Positions 16,979 to 25,116 of a stretch of 64,000 nucleotides of DNA are shown piece after piece. How positions within the stretch are numbered: position 1 is the stretch's first letter; each line of letters begins with the position of its first letter. Source of the DNA: Acidobacteriota bacterium. GTDB lineage: Bacteria; Acidobacteriota; Blastocatellia; Pyrinomonadales; Pyrinomonadaceae. The position numbers were made by a program, and so were the translations under genes. The stretch lies in NCBI GenBank assembly GCA_003222895.1, contig QHXI01000094.1, positions 1 through 64,000 of the forward strand, written 5' to 3'. The notes under the pieces are model-generated. The model saw only the letters and a program-made list of their open reading frames with translations. It did no database searches and was not told the origin of the DNA.

Positions 16979-17800
16979 TCAGTCGATGAAGCGATGTTTC
17001 TCGCGATAGCGATGCAGCAGCTCTTCGAGGAATCCTTCATAGGTGAACGTCGCCAGATCGTATTGAGGGCGAAGCTTGAAAAGGATCGGCATCGAAACCC
17101 GCCAGGCCATCCATTGCCGCGGATAATCTCTCAAATCCCAGCGCCGGCGCAAAAAATTTTCGACGACGGAAATCTCCGGCTCGGTTAACGTATTCACGTC
17201 CGCCGTGAACCGGACCGGCTGGCAAGTCCGCCTCAACGCAGGATCAGACACCGGCGACGCGAACACTTCGGCAAACGCCGGCGCTTCTGCCTCACGCTCA
17301 CGCACGACAACCGTTCCGGCAACCAAATCGCCGACCCGCTGATCTCGCTCAGTGGCAAAAACTGAAATCAACCCGATGGAATAGAAAGGCGGCACGATGA
17401 AATCGACTACCCGGAGAAGATTTCGCACCATCGCTTCAAAGAAAGAAATCGGGCGGCCGTCTTCGCGAATCACGCGCAGCTTCAACCAACGTTTGCCGGG
17501 CGTTTGGCCGCTCCAAATCCACTCGAAAATTGCGAAATAACCGTTGATGATCAGAAATTGAATGATGACCAGGAGCGCAATTACCCACTTCGGCGCATTG
17601 ACTAGTCGGTGCCCAACGTCCGCCGCATCAGAAATGATCAGAAATACGATCACGATCGTGATCAGCCCGACGATCTGGATCGTGTGATCGATGGCGCAGG
17701 CAATGAAGCGATTGCCGATCGACGCGAGCGCGAAATGAAGCGGCACGCGCTCAGGCGTTTCGATTACCAGGGTTTCATCTGAGGTGATTGCGGCGGACAT
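16979..17800 (-). CDS. RDD family membrane protein
   Basis: 273 residues. The opening RFIACAIDHTIQIVGL carries the Arg-Asp signature, followed by several hydrophobic helices (LITIVIVFLIIS, VIALLVIIQFLII, LLRVVDFIVPPFYSIGLISV) and GQTPGKRWLKLRVI, the usual second RDD motif. The C-terminal 100 residues are soluble. RDD proteins are small integral membrane proteins, in a few cases linked to transport, with unknown role here. Its ATG overlaps the purN stop by one base (TAATG), so translation was coupled to purN. Confidence 0.85.
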   Translation of the reverse strand: MSAAITSDETLVIETPERVPLHFALASIGNRFIACAIDHTIQIVGLITIVIVFLIISDAADVGHRLVNAPKWVIALLVIIQFLIINGYFAIFEWIWSGQTPGKRWLKLRVIREDGRPISFFEAMVRNLLRVVDFIVPPFYSIGLISVFATERDQRVGDLVAGTVVVREREAEAPAFAEVFASPVSDPALRRTCQPVRFTADVNTLTEPEISVVENFLRRRWDLRDYPRQWMAWRVSMPILFKLRPQYDLATFTYEGFLEELLHRYREKHRFID

Positions 17801-18323
17801 TATTCGATCTGTTCCAGGACTCGCTTCACCGCTTCGGGATAAAGCTTATGCTCTTCAATCAAAATTCGTTCCGATAAACTTTCAACCGTATCGCCTTCGT
17901 GAACCGGCACATCGCGCTGCACAATAATCGGCCCGCCGTCCAACGTTTCGTCAACGTAATGAACTGTGCATCCGCTGATAGTTGCACCTTCATCCAAAGC
18001 TTGCTTCTGTGCGTTCAGTCCGGGGAACGAAGGCAGCAAGCTCGGATGAATATTGAGAATCCGGCCGCGATAAGTATTGATAAATTCAGAAGACAGCACG
18101 CGCATGTAACCGGCGAGACAAACGAGATCGATCTTTCGCTCACGCAACTCAGCGACGATCTGGCGATCGTGTTCCTCGCGAGTTCGACCGCGGCGCTCGA
18201 TCACCAAACCTCAGCGTTCGGAATCGATCCCCCGCGAACTGCATCGGCGAGCGCGATCATGTTCGAGCCACGGCCGGAAATCAGAATTGCTATGCGCGCT
18301 TTCTGTGCGGATCCCTCGGCCAT
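17800..18323 (-). pseudogene. purN: Phosphoribosylglycinamide formyltransferase PurN, broken by an internal deletion
   Basis: PurN transfers a formyl group from 10-formyl-THF to GAR, the third step of purine synthesis. From ATG 18323 the frame reads ARIAILISGRGSNMIALADA then IPNAEVW and stops. The remainder continues in another frame from VIERRGRTREEHDRQIVAEL through the catalytic HPSLLPSFPG (the His) and GCTVHYVDETLDGGPII to the end at 17800. Between the halves, about 20-25 residues normally present (the ALVISN strand and next helix) are missing, and the frame is shifted. Start and stop abut DinB upstream and RDD downstream, so the operon position is intact. Either a true lesion or a local assembly deletion. 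Confidence 0.8.
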
Positions 18324-18806
18324 CTATTTTTCATCGGTGAAGATTTGCGCGAGATGATGGTTCAGATGATCGACATAGTCTTTCATCAAATACTCAAGCG
18401 TTACCGGTTCAGACTTCGGCACGGTCTTGAACGCAATCTCCTGCAACGTGTGCAAAGTGCAGGGCGTGTTCAGCTTCGATTTGTCGGCGTGCGCCATCAC
18501 ATGTTGCAAGTGGAGATTGTAAGCGCGCCAAAGCTCGACAAGTTGCGGCCACGGCGCGTCCTGGTAATGATTTGTTTTGACCCAGCCGTTCTGGTCGTAT
18601 CCCGGAAACACGAGATCGTCTTTCAACTGTCCGAGGACGAACCGCGCGTGGTTGTTGGCCGCTGAATCGATCAGATGACCAATGATCTGTTTCGAAGACC
18701 AGTGATCTTCGGCGCGCGGTTGTTGGCTCTGCGGCTCGCTGATTTTCAACAGGCGGGGCGCCGCTGAGTCAATCGTTTGCTTGAAATTATCCAGCCATTG
18801 ATCCAT
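18324..18806 (-). CDS. DinB-family metal-binding four-helix bundle protein
   Basis: 160 residues. The sequence has the DinB/DUF664 plan of four amphipathic helices with histidines that bind a divalent metal: His at QIIGHLIDSA, and a pair near the end in DYVDHLNHHLAQIF. Members of this superfamily include mycothiol- and bacillithiol-dependent transferases, but most are uncharacterised. The stop TAG lies directly before the purN ATG, so it belongs to the purM-to-RDD run. Role unknown. Confidence 0.8.
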   Translation of the reverse strand: MDQWLDNFKQTIDSAAPRLLKISEPQSQQPRAEDHWSSKQIIGHLIDSAANNHARFVLGQLKDDLVFPGYDQNGWVKTNHYQDAPWPQLVELWRAYNLHLQHVMAHADKSKLNTPCTLHTLQEIAFKTVPKSEPVTLEYLMKDYVDHLNHHLAQIFTDEK

Positions 18807-18824
18807 TTGTTACCTCAATATAAT

Positions 18825-19084
18825 TCACAGTTTGTAGACTTCGCGGCGGTGGCCGATGCGGTGAATGACAATAAGATTCTCATTCTTGCGGACTTTGTAA
18901 ATGATTCGATAGTCACCGACCCGGAATTTGAAGAATCCTGATAACGTTCCAACCAGGAGTTCGGGCTTGAGATCGTCGAAGTGTTCAGCGAGCCATTGAA
19001 TACGATTTATGTCCGACGGGCGATTGATCGATCGAGCCGCGTAAGGTCAACTTCAGCGGCGTTAAGAATTCGCAGTTCATACAT
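18825..19084 (-). pseudogene. RelE/ParE-type toxin gene with a frameshift
   Basis: From ATG 19084, which overlaps the upstream antitoxin stop, the frame reads MYELRILNAAEVDLTRLDRS then IARRT and stops. A second frame continues without a gap as INRIQWLAEHFDDLKPELLV, FFKFRVGDYRIIYKV and IHRIGHRREVYKL, the classic RelE/ParE fold with its C-terminal strand. Adding one base near 19010-19016, for example a third G in CGTCGG, gives a full toxin of about 86 residues. As sequenced, the toxin is dead while its antitoxin is intact. Confidence 0.75.
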
Positions 19085-19307
19085 TATCTTGGTTAAGATC
19101 TAAACGCTCCATAATGTTTGCCAGCGACTTACCCCGGTTGCCGTGCTCAAAATCCTGCTCCTGACGCAAGAGTTGTTCACGCAGAGCTTCGTTTATTTCA
19201 AGCCCTGCGTCAGGATCTCTAAAAAACTCGCTTAACTTTCGCTCCACCGAGGCTTCAATCATTTCTCTTAACTCTTCGGGGCTCATCTCTGCAACCGTTG
19301 AACTCAT
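19077..19307 (-). CDS. Antitoxin of a RelE/ParE-type toxin-antitoxin pair
   Basis: 76 residues. The N-terminus (MSSTVAEMSPEELREMIEAS) and helical, highly charged sequence suit an antitoxin that wraps a RelE/ParE toxin. The gene precedes the toxin and overlaps it by eight bases, the usual arrangement. There is no obvious ribbon-helix-helix motif, so DNA binding is uncertain. The pair is embedded between purM and the DinB gene. Confidence 0.65.
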   Translation of the reverse strand: MSSTVAEMSPEELREMIEASVERKLSEFFRDPDAGLEINEALREQLLRQEQDFEHGNRGKSLANIMERLDLNQDNV

Positions 19308-19339
19308 GTCTACCTCCGACTAATCACCTGATTCGGATT

Positions 19340-20374
19340 CTAGCGGATCTTAACATCTCTGTTGCCCATATTCACCGCGCCTATTTCAAAAACTGCTATT
19401 CCGCGAGATTTAAGATCCGTTTTGATTGCTGATAGATTCGACTGATCGCAAACGATCACCATCCCAATTCCCATGTTGAAGGTGCGGAACATCTCGGCCT
19501 CTTCGACGTTTCCTATGCGCTGCATCAGAGTGAAAATTGGCAGCACTGGCCACGAGCTGCGTTTGATTTCAACGGCAGTTCCTTCAGGCAGAATGCGCGG
19601 AATGTTTTCCAGCAAACCACCGCCAGTGATGTGCGCGAGGCCCTTGATCTTTCCTGAATCGAGCAAGCCGGCAAGTTCGCGAAGATAGCTGACGTGTGGT
19701 TTCAAAAGCGTTTCGCCGATTGTCTCGCCGAGTTCATCGATGAAAGTGTCCGCAGTCTCTCCCGCATCTTCAAAGAAAAGTTTGCGCGCCAGCGAATAAC
19801 CGTTCGTGTGCAAACCGACTGACGGCAAGCCCAGTACCACATCGCCCGGGGCGATCGTTTTCCCGTCGATGATCTTTTCACGGCCGACAACGCCGACGAT
19901 GAAGCCCGCGACGTCATATTCGCCATCGGCATAGAAACCAGGCATCTCGGCAGTTTCGCCACCGAGCAGCACGCAACCATTTTCGCGACAGCCGTTAGTG
20001 ATGCCTTCGATGATGTTCGTGACTATTTCCGGCGCGAGCTGTCCGGTCGCAATGTAGTCGAGAAAGAAGAGCGGCCGCGCGCCCTGGACGAGGATGTCGT
20101 TGACGCAGTGATTCACGAGATCGCGGCCGATCGTGTTGTGAACTCCGGTCGCGAACGCCATTTTCAGTTTCGTGCCGACGCCATCTGCGGAGGCAACGAG
20201 CACCGGCTGGCGCAACGATGGAAATGCCCCGTCAAACATTCCACCGAAGCTGCCAATTTCGGACAGCGTCCGCGCATTGAAGGTCGTGCGGGCAAGCTCT
20301 TTGATCTTTTCCGTCGCGCGATTCGCGGCATCAATGTCGACGCCGGCGTCCATATAGGTTGCAGATTTGGTCAT
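19340..20374 (-). CDS. purM: Phosphoribosylformylglycinamidine cyclo-ligase PurM
   Basis: 344 residues from ATG 20374; the twelve codons before it are encoded by a palindromic repeat and lack a ribosome site. PurM closes the imidazole ring to make AIR with ATP. Family motifs are YMDAGVDIDAANRA, FGGMFDG, VASADGVGTKLKMAF, GRDLVNHCVNDILVQGA, LLGGETAEMPGFY and HITGGGLLENIPR. Length is normal. It heads a minus-strand run in which purN, the neighbour expected in many genomes, lies after the toxin-antitoxin and DinB genes. Confidence 0.95.
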   Translation of the reverse strand: MTKSATYMDAGVDIDAANRATEKIKELARTTFNARTLSEIGSFGGMFDGAFPSLRQPVLVASADGVGTKLKMAFATGVHNTIGRDLVNHCVNDILVQGARPLFFLDYIATGQLAPEIVTNIIEGITNGCRENGCVLLGGETAEMPGFYADGEYDVAGFIVGVVGREKIIDGKTIAPGDVVLGLPSVGLHTNGYSLARKLFFEDAGETADTFIDELGETIGETLLKPHVSYLRELAGLLDSGKIKGLAHITGGGLLENIPRILPEGTAVEIKRSSWPVLPIFTLMQRIGNVEEAEMFRTFNMGIGMVIVCDQSNLSAIKTDLKSRGIAVFEIGAVNMGNRDVKIR

Positions 20375-20384
20375 AGGATGGTAA

Positions 20385-20451
20385 CGACCACAAAGACACG
20401 AAGCGCACAAAGTTTAGAAATCATCTTAGTGCCTTGGTGGCTTCGTGGTTG
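20385..20451. repeat. Imperfect palindromic repeat supplying the 3' end of the metallohydrolase gene
   Basis: Arms at 20385-20412 and 20425-20451 are imperfect reverse complements (ACCACAAAGACACGAAG against ACCACGAAGCCACCAAG). The 12-base spacer is AT-rich. The right arm contains the last codons (STTKPPRH) and stop of the upstream metallohydrolase gene. The left arm lies just before the purM start. This type of accacaaag/cttcgtggt repeat recurs in many environmental genomes. Confidence 0.7.
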
Positions 20452-21583
20452 ACGGTTTCTGTTTTGGCGGTGGCCCAAAATCCCCATATGCAATAAAGCC
20501 GGACCGCGACGAATCATCCTTTTGTCCTTCGCGCCCTGTCCAAACATCTTCTGACGTTTCCTTCGCCGATTTTATTTCATAGAACTTCGCTGAGTCAGCT
20601 TTCCCGTGCGTGGTAATCGTGATCTCGCCTTGCAAATCCGTGCGATAGACTTTTGCATTTATCGCCTTCAAGCGATCGAGCACGCTCTGCGCCGGATGCC
20701 CATAACGATTCCAAGCACCGTCAGAAATGATCGCGGCTTCGGGTTGCACGCGCTTCAAAAATCCTTCAGACGTTGCGTACTTCGATCCGTGATGCCCGAT
20801 CTTGATCACAGTTGCTTTCAAAGTTTGATCCTTGCCGACCAGCCGCGCTTCGCTCTGTTCCTCAGCATCGCCCATGAATAGCATCGAGAAGTCGCCGTAG
20901 TCTAAACGCAGCACGATCGAATTTGCGTTGGTGTCGTTGCCACCGCCCTTCATCATGTCTCTGGTAAAGAACGGCTGAGTCGGCGCGAGCACGGTCAGAA
21001 TTGCCCCGCCGCCGAGGTCGTATTTCTTTCCGGGCTCAGCTTTGCCGTACTGCGCACCGGTTTTGTGCAAGGCGTCTTTATACTCGTCAAAGAAACTGTT
21101 TACGGACTTCACCTTGTTTGTTTTTGGCAGGATGGATGTGGGCGCAGATTTGGCTCCCTTTTTCGCCGGCGAAGGCGAAGGCATCGGCGTCGAAAGATCC
21201 ACGCCATTGTCGATTACGTTCGCGACTTTGATCGCATTCATGACTTCATCGGCGCCGCCGATATGATCAGGATGAGGATGCGTGGCAATAAAGTAATCGA
21301 GCTTCTCAACCTTGTAACGCTTGAGCGCATCAAGGATGATCTTGCCTTTGCCGGCATCGCCCGCATCAATCAACACCGACGTTCCCGTGGGCGAGACGAT
21401 CAGGATCGAGTCGCCTTCAATTGGCCCAACGTCGAGCACGTGGACTTGCAACTCGCCCGTAGGTTTCGGCGGCCGCGTGCGCCACCACGGCAGACCCCAC
21501 TTGACGAAAGCAAACGTGCCGGCGCCGAGTAGCAGCACCAGCACAGCAATCGCACATCCGCATCCGCGAGTCGAGCGTTTCAT
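20426..21583 (-). CDS. ComEC/Rec2-like metallo-beta-lactamase fold hydrolase
   Basis: 385 residues. An N-terminal membrane anchor (CAIAVLVLLLGAGTFAFV) is followed by the hydrolase domain: LQVHVLDVGPIEGDSILIVS, then FIATHPHPDHIGGA (the HxHxDH metal site), MLFMGDAEEQSE and VIKIGHHGSKYAT. This matches the C-terminal nuclease-like domain of ComEC without the channel part. An insert rich in Pro, Lys and Ser (residues 135-165) splits the domain. It may act on nucleic acid or another phosphodiester outside the membrane. The C-terminus runs into a palindromic repeat. Confidence 0.85.
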   Translation of the reverse strand: MKRSTRGCGCAIAVLVLLLGAGTFAFVKWGLPWWRTRPPKPTGELQVHVLDVGPIEGDSILIVSPTGTSVLIDAGDAGKGKIILDALKRYKVEKLDYFIATHPHPDHIGGADEVMNAIKVANVIDNGVDLSTPMPSPSPAKKGAKSAPTSILPKTNKVKSVNSFFDEYKDALHKTGAQYGKAEPGKKYDLGGGAILTVLAPTQPFFTRDMMKGGGNDTNANSIVLRLDYGDFSMLFMGDAEEQSEARLVGKDQTLKATVIKIGHHGSKYATSEGFLKRVQPEAAIISDGAWNRYGHPAQSVLDRLKAINAKVYRTDLQGEITITTHGKADSAKFYEIKSAKETSEDVWTGREGQKDDSSRSGFIAYGDFGPPPKQKPSTTKPPRH

Positions 21584-21663
21584 GTTGGGGCATTACTTTA
21601 CTACGTGCGGCGAGGTTACGAAAACTTCACTTAATTTCCTTTTCGGATCCGCGAAATCCGCGT

Positions 21664-21677
21664 CTAGCCGCGGCTAG
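21664..21677. repeat. Perfect 14-base palindrome
   Basis: CTAGCCGCGGCTAG at 21664-21677 follows the near-direct repeat GATCCGCGAAATCCGCG. It lies between the threonine aldolase and metallohydrolase genes. It may be a dispersed repeat or a weak terminator; no T run follows. Confidence 0.4.
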
Positions 21678-21702
21678 TTCAATGCGTCCTCTTGATGAAA
21701 TT

Positions 21703-22746
21703 CTAATGAGCCAACACGCTTCGAAGCTCACGCAACGCAGTTTCAATATTCACAGAGGTCACGTCGTAATGCGTCACTGCGCGTATCGCGGCGCCGAAAC
21801 CTGACATCAGCACTCCGCGCTCGCGCAGTTGAGCGCAGATTCCATCGGCGGTCTGACCGGTATCAGCAACGTCAAAGATGACAATGTTCGTAACCACGTT
21901 TTCAGGATCGATCTTCACGCCGGGAAGTTCGGCAACGCCTTCCGCTAATCGCTTTGCATTAGCGTGATCATTTGGCAAAGCTTTGGGCGACTCTTCCAAC
22001 GCTATTAATCCCGCGGCAGCTAACACTCCAGCTTGCCGCATTCCGCCGCCGAGTATCTTGCGCACCGTGCGCGCTTCGTCGATGAAGGCTTTCGTGCCGA
22101 GCAGAATCGATCCGACCGGCGCGCCCAAGCCTTTCGACAAACAAAACATCACCGAATCAGCCGGACGGGCGAGGTTCGCAACTGAATCTTTCAACGCCAC
22201 CGCGGCATTGAAGATTCGCGCGCCATCAAGATGCACCGGCAAATTCATTTCGTGAGCGCGCAAGCAAATATCTTCCGTTCGTTCGCGCGTCAAAACCGAT
22301 CCGCCCGCCAGGTTGTGCGAATTCTCGAGCGCAATCAGTCCCGTCGGCGCGACGTAGTATGCGCTGTTGTGATGAATTGCTCCTTTGATTTCATCCCACG
22401 TGAGAATCCCGCTGCCATCCTGGCTCTTCACCGGTCGCGCCAGACAGCCAGAAAATGCGGACATAGTGGCCATCTCGAAGTTGTAGATGTGGCCGCGCTC
22501 TTCGATGACCACTTCCTGGCCCGGTTTGGTATGCAGCTTAACGGCGGTTTGATTGCCCATGGAACCGGTCGGCACGAACAGCGCGGCTTCCTTCTCGAAG
22601 ATTTCCGCCGCGCGTTCCTGCAAATGATTGACGGTTGGATCTTCGCCGTAAACGTCGTCGCCGACTTCGGCGTCAGCCATCGCGCGTCGCATCGCGGCTG
22701 TGGGTTTGGTGACAGTGTCGCTGCGTAGATCGATTAATGATGGCAT
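21703..22746 (-). CDS. Low-specificity L-threonine aldolase (PLP-dependent)
   Basis: 347 residues from ATG 22746; the frame extends 26 codons further with no signal. Family motifs are [58 protein letters not shown] and [13 protein letters not shown], in which the lysine should bind PLP. It cleaves threonine or allo-threonine to glycine and acetaldehyde, and related members act as beta-eliminating lyases. Length is normal. The gene appears monocistronic. Confidence 0.9.
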   Translation of the reverse strand: MPSLIDLRSDTVTKPTAAMRRAMADAEVGDDVYGEDPTVNHLQERAAEIFEKEAALFVPTGSMGNQTAVKLHTKPGQEVVIEERGHIYNFEMATMSAFSGCLARPVKSQDGSGILTWDEIKGAIHHNSAYYVAPTGLIALENSHNLAGGSVLTRERTEDICLRAHEMNLPVHLDGARIFNAAVALKDSVANLARPADSVMFCLSKGLGAPVGSILLGTKAFIDEARTVRKILGGGMRQAGVLAAAGLIALEESPKALPNDHANAKRLAEGVAELPGVKIDPENVVTNIVIFDVADTGQTADGICAQLRERGVLMSGFGAAIRAVTHYDVTSVNIETALRELRSVLAH

Positions 22747-22890
22747 GACTTCGGTCTGCGCCACAGAGGTCGCGGGCAAGACTCTATCACAAAACAGAAA
22801 CCGAGAAAGCTCGGTCTTGAACAAAGATTAATGAACTGAATTGAGGAGAAATGAAGGAGGGACCAGCTATTCAGCGAGGAGGGTTTTGCG

Positions 22891-23526
22891 CTAACTCTCC
22901 TCGGTTTCGTTTTTTATCATGCGGCAGTTGCCGGTGAAGATCGCGCCCGGCCGCATTGCCAAAGAAGCGGTCGAAATGTTTCCATTGACTACGGCAGCGG
23001 GTCCCAACTCGACTCGCTTCTCAGCAACCACATCGCCGTTAACGGTGCCGCTGACGACGCAAACAGCGACATCGATGTTGGCATCTACTCGCGCAGAGTT
23101 ATCAACAATCAGCGTTCCCTTATAAGAAAAGATCTTTCCCGCGACGAAGCCATTAATGCGCAGCATGTCCTTGAACGTGATCTCGCCATCGAGTTCAGGC
23201 GGCAGATCTTCCGAATTGTTTCGCGAGCGTTGCTTAATCGCGAGCGCGCTGCCCGCCGCGCCTAGTTGACCAGAGATAATTCCGTCGACGGGAATCATTC
23301 CCCGGTACGTCGCTTCTCCGGTTATCACTGGGACGCGCGTCTGAAAGCTCGTCTCTTTGGCTGATGGACTTTTAGTCGCCCTGGGGAAAGCACGAATCGG
23401 AGAAACTGATGCGTTGTCCTCGGGAATCCGCCGTGGTCGCGCAACCGGTAGGACCGTGCTTTGAAATTGGGGTTCTTCGACGGGAACGGAGCTAGGCTCT
23501 CTCACTAGAGCCGCCTTTGGGGACAT
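22891..23526 (-). CDS. Bactofilin-type polymer-forming cytoskeletal protein
   Basis: 211 residues. The first 65 are a proline- and arginine-rich disordered tail. The core from VPVITGEATYRGMIPVDGII onward has the repeating short strands of a right-handed beta-helix (GEITFKDMLRINGFVAGKIF, GTLIVDNSARVDANIDVAVC, GTVNGDVVAEKRVELG). Bactofilins polymerise without nucleotide and scaffold envelope or pole-localised machinery. An insert of about 20 polar residues (IKQRSRNNSEDLPPELD) interrupts the first part of the helix. No partner genes are adjacent. Confidence 0.85.
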   Translation of the reverse strand: MSPKAALVREPSSVPVEEPQFQSTVLPVARPRRIPEDNASVSPIRAFPRATKSPSAKETSFQTRVPVITGEATYRGMIPVDGIISGQLGAAGSALAIKQRSRNNSEDLPPELDGEITFKDMLRINGFVAGKIFSYKGTLIVDNSARVDANIDVAVCVVSGTVNGDVVAEKRVELGPAAVVNGNISTASLAMRPGAIFTGNCRMIKNETEES

Positions 23527-23717
23527 CAGAGTTCTCCTCTAAACAATAATTAAGGGCCAGCAGAAACTCGACTTGTCGTGGGAAGAGCTCACTAAGCGGA
23601 CCGCCGAGCGAGCGATTTTCCGAGAAACACCACCTTGAGTGGGGCGCACAGTATCACATGACGCGCAGTCGTTCAAGCCTTTATGGCCCAAGCCTCAACG
23701 TGCAAACAGGTCGCGTG

Positions 23718-24029
23718 CTAGAAGGCCTTCCCGGCTTCATTCTGAATGCGTAGCGCCAGCACATCATCGAACGCGCAAGTAGCCGCGCGCTTTGCCGGAG
23801 CTCCCAACTTCACGTCTTTCAAATCAACTGATTTATTGCCAATCAAGCGAGCGGAACCAAGCCTTACCAGACCCTTGCCATAGTCGACGTAGATCGGCAC
23901 TAGCATCTTGAAATTGTCGCTGACACCTGACTGCGTTACGCGCGCCGTGATCGAAGTGCCGCCGTTGTTTAGTTGATACTCGAATTTGTAGCGTTGTGTC
24001 GGATCTATGAACGATGGTCGGGACACCAA
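23718..24029 (-). pseudogene. C-terminal fragment, probably of an M1-type aminopeptidase
   Basis: About 100 residues with no proper start. The frame is open further upstream but runs into the divergent ttcA region. The sequence [48 protein letters not shown] and FDDVLALRIQN resembles the C-terminal beta-sandwich tail of M1-family aminopeptidases from this phylum, from memory of such proteins. The zinc-binding HExxH part is absent from the window. A remnant is more likely than a short gene, but a free-standing beta domain cannot be excluded. Confidence 0.45.
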
Positions 24030-24161
24030 AAAATAACGCGGGATCGCAAACCGAGTTTCCGAGCGTTCAACGTGCCCGCATTATTTCCTTGCTCGATTGT
24101 CGCGTCAAGCGCATTCGCTCTTCTTGTCAGCGCCAACTCACGCATGGCATCCTGTTGGCAG

Positions 24162-25010
24162 ATGTCCGTCCCAGGAAAAACCAGGACCAGACTGCTGCGC
24201 CGCATGGGCGAAGCCATGAGCGATTTCCGCATGATCGAAGATGGCGATCGGATTATGGTGTGTTTGTCAGGGGGCAAGGACAGTCACGCGTTGCTCGATC
24301 TGCTGCTCGACGTGCAGCAACGCGCGCCGGTGAGATTCGATCTGCTGGCAGTGAATCTGGATCAAAAACAGCCGGGATTTCCGGCGGACGTGCTGCCGAA
24401 ATATTTGCAGGAACGCGGCGTGCCGTTTCGCATTGTCGAACGCGACACATACTCAATTGTGAAGCGGCTGGTACCAGAGGGCAAAACGTCTTGCGCGGTT
24501 TGTTCGCGTCTGCGGCGCGGTATTCTCTACAACATCGCCGTCGAAGAAGGCTGCACAAAGATCGCGCTGGGCCATCACGCGGACGATATCATCGCGACCT
24601 TTCTGCTGAATCTTTTTTACATCGGCAGGTTGAAAGCGATGCCGCCCGTGCTGCGTTCCGACGATGGCCGCAACACCATCATTCGGCCTTTTGCCTATTG
24701 TCGCGAAGCTGATATTGCTGAGTTCGCCGCCGCCGCACAGTTTCCGATCATTCCCTGCGACCTGTGCGGCTCGCAACCGAATCTGAAACGCGCGCGCATA
24801 AAACGTCTGATCGAAGATCTCGAAAAAGAAATTCCGCATGTGCGCGCATCGATGCTGACGGCTTTAGGAAATGCAGTGCCGACGCATCTGCTCGATCCGA
24901 ACCTGTTTGACTTCACAAAATTGTCGAGCGGCATCGGCGATGTCGAGGCTGAACTCGATCTCGCACTGGGCCATACCGACAGCGAGCCTGCGTTAGTAGC
25001 AATCGCTTAG
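24162..25010 (+). CDS. ttcA: TtcA-like tRNA 2-thiocytidine biosynthesis protein
   Basis: 282 residues from ATG 24162; ATG 24144 in the same frame is an alternative and neither has a good ribosome site. TtcA thiolates cytidine 32 of tRNA using a PP-loop and an iron-sulfur cluster. Visible are [20 protein letters not shown] with SGGKDS, the paired CAVC motif in [33 protein letters not shown] and a late CDLC pair. The frame starts further upstream (23973) but that part overlaps the divergent M1-like fragment. The downstream twin REP repeat begins six bases after the stop. Confidence 0.85.
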   Translation: MSVPGKTRTRLLRRMGEAMSDFRMIEDGDRIMVCLSGGKDSHALLDLLLDVQQRAPVRFDLLAVNLDQKQPGFPADVLPKYLQERGVPFRIVERDTYSIVKRLVPEGKTSCAVCSRLRRGILYNIAVEEGCTKIALGHHADDIIATFLLNLFYIGRLKAMPPVLRSDDGRNTIIRPFAYCREADIAEFAAAAQFPIIPCDLCGSQPNLKRARIKRLIEDLEKEIPHVRASMLTALGNAVPTHLLDPNLFDFTKLSSGIGDVEAELDLALGHTDSEPALVAIA

Positions 25011-25016
25011 AGGCCG

Positions 25017-25090
25017 GTCAGTACCGCCCGCGTAAGCGGGTGGAACAAAGACGCTCCTTTATCCCACCTGCTGACGCAGGTGGTACTGAC
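25017..25090. repeat. Twin REP-like inverted repeat
   Basis: Two 27-base arms (25017-25043 and 25064-25090) are reverse complements at 23 of 27 positions, separated by 20 bases. Each arm begins or ends with GTCAGTACC and holds its own small hairpin (CCGCCCGC / GCGGGTGG in the left arm). The layout resembles the paired, oppositely oriented REPs of bacterial interspersed mosaic elements. A single diverged copy sits in queG. Confidence 0.8.
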
Positions 25091-25116
25091 ATTCCCTTTG
25101 TGATTAAATCCGCCGC

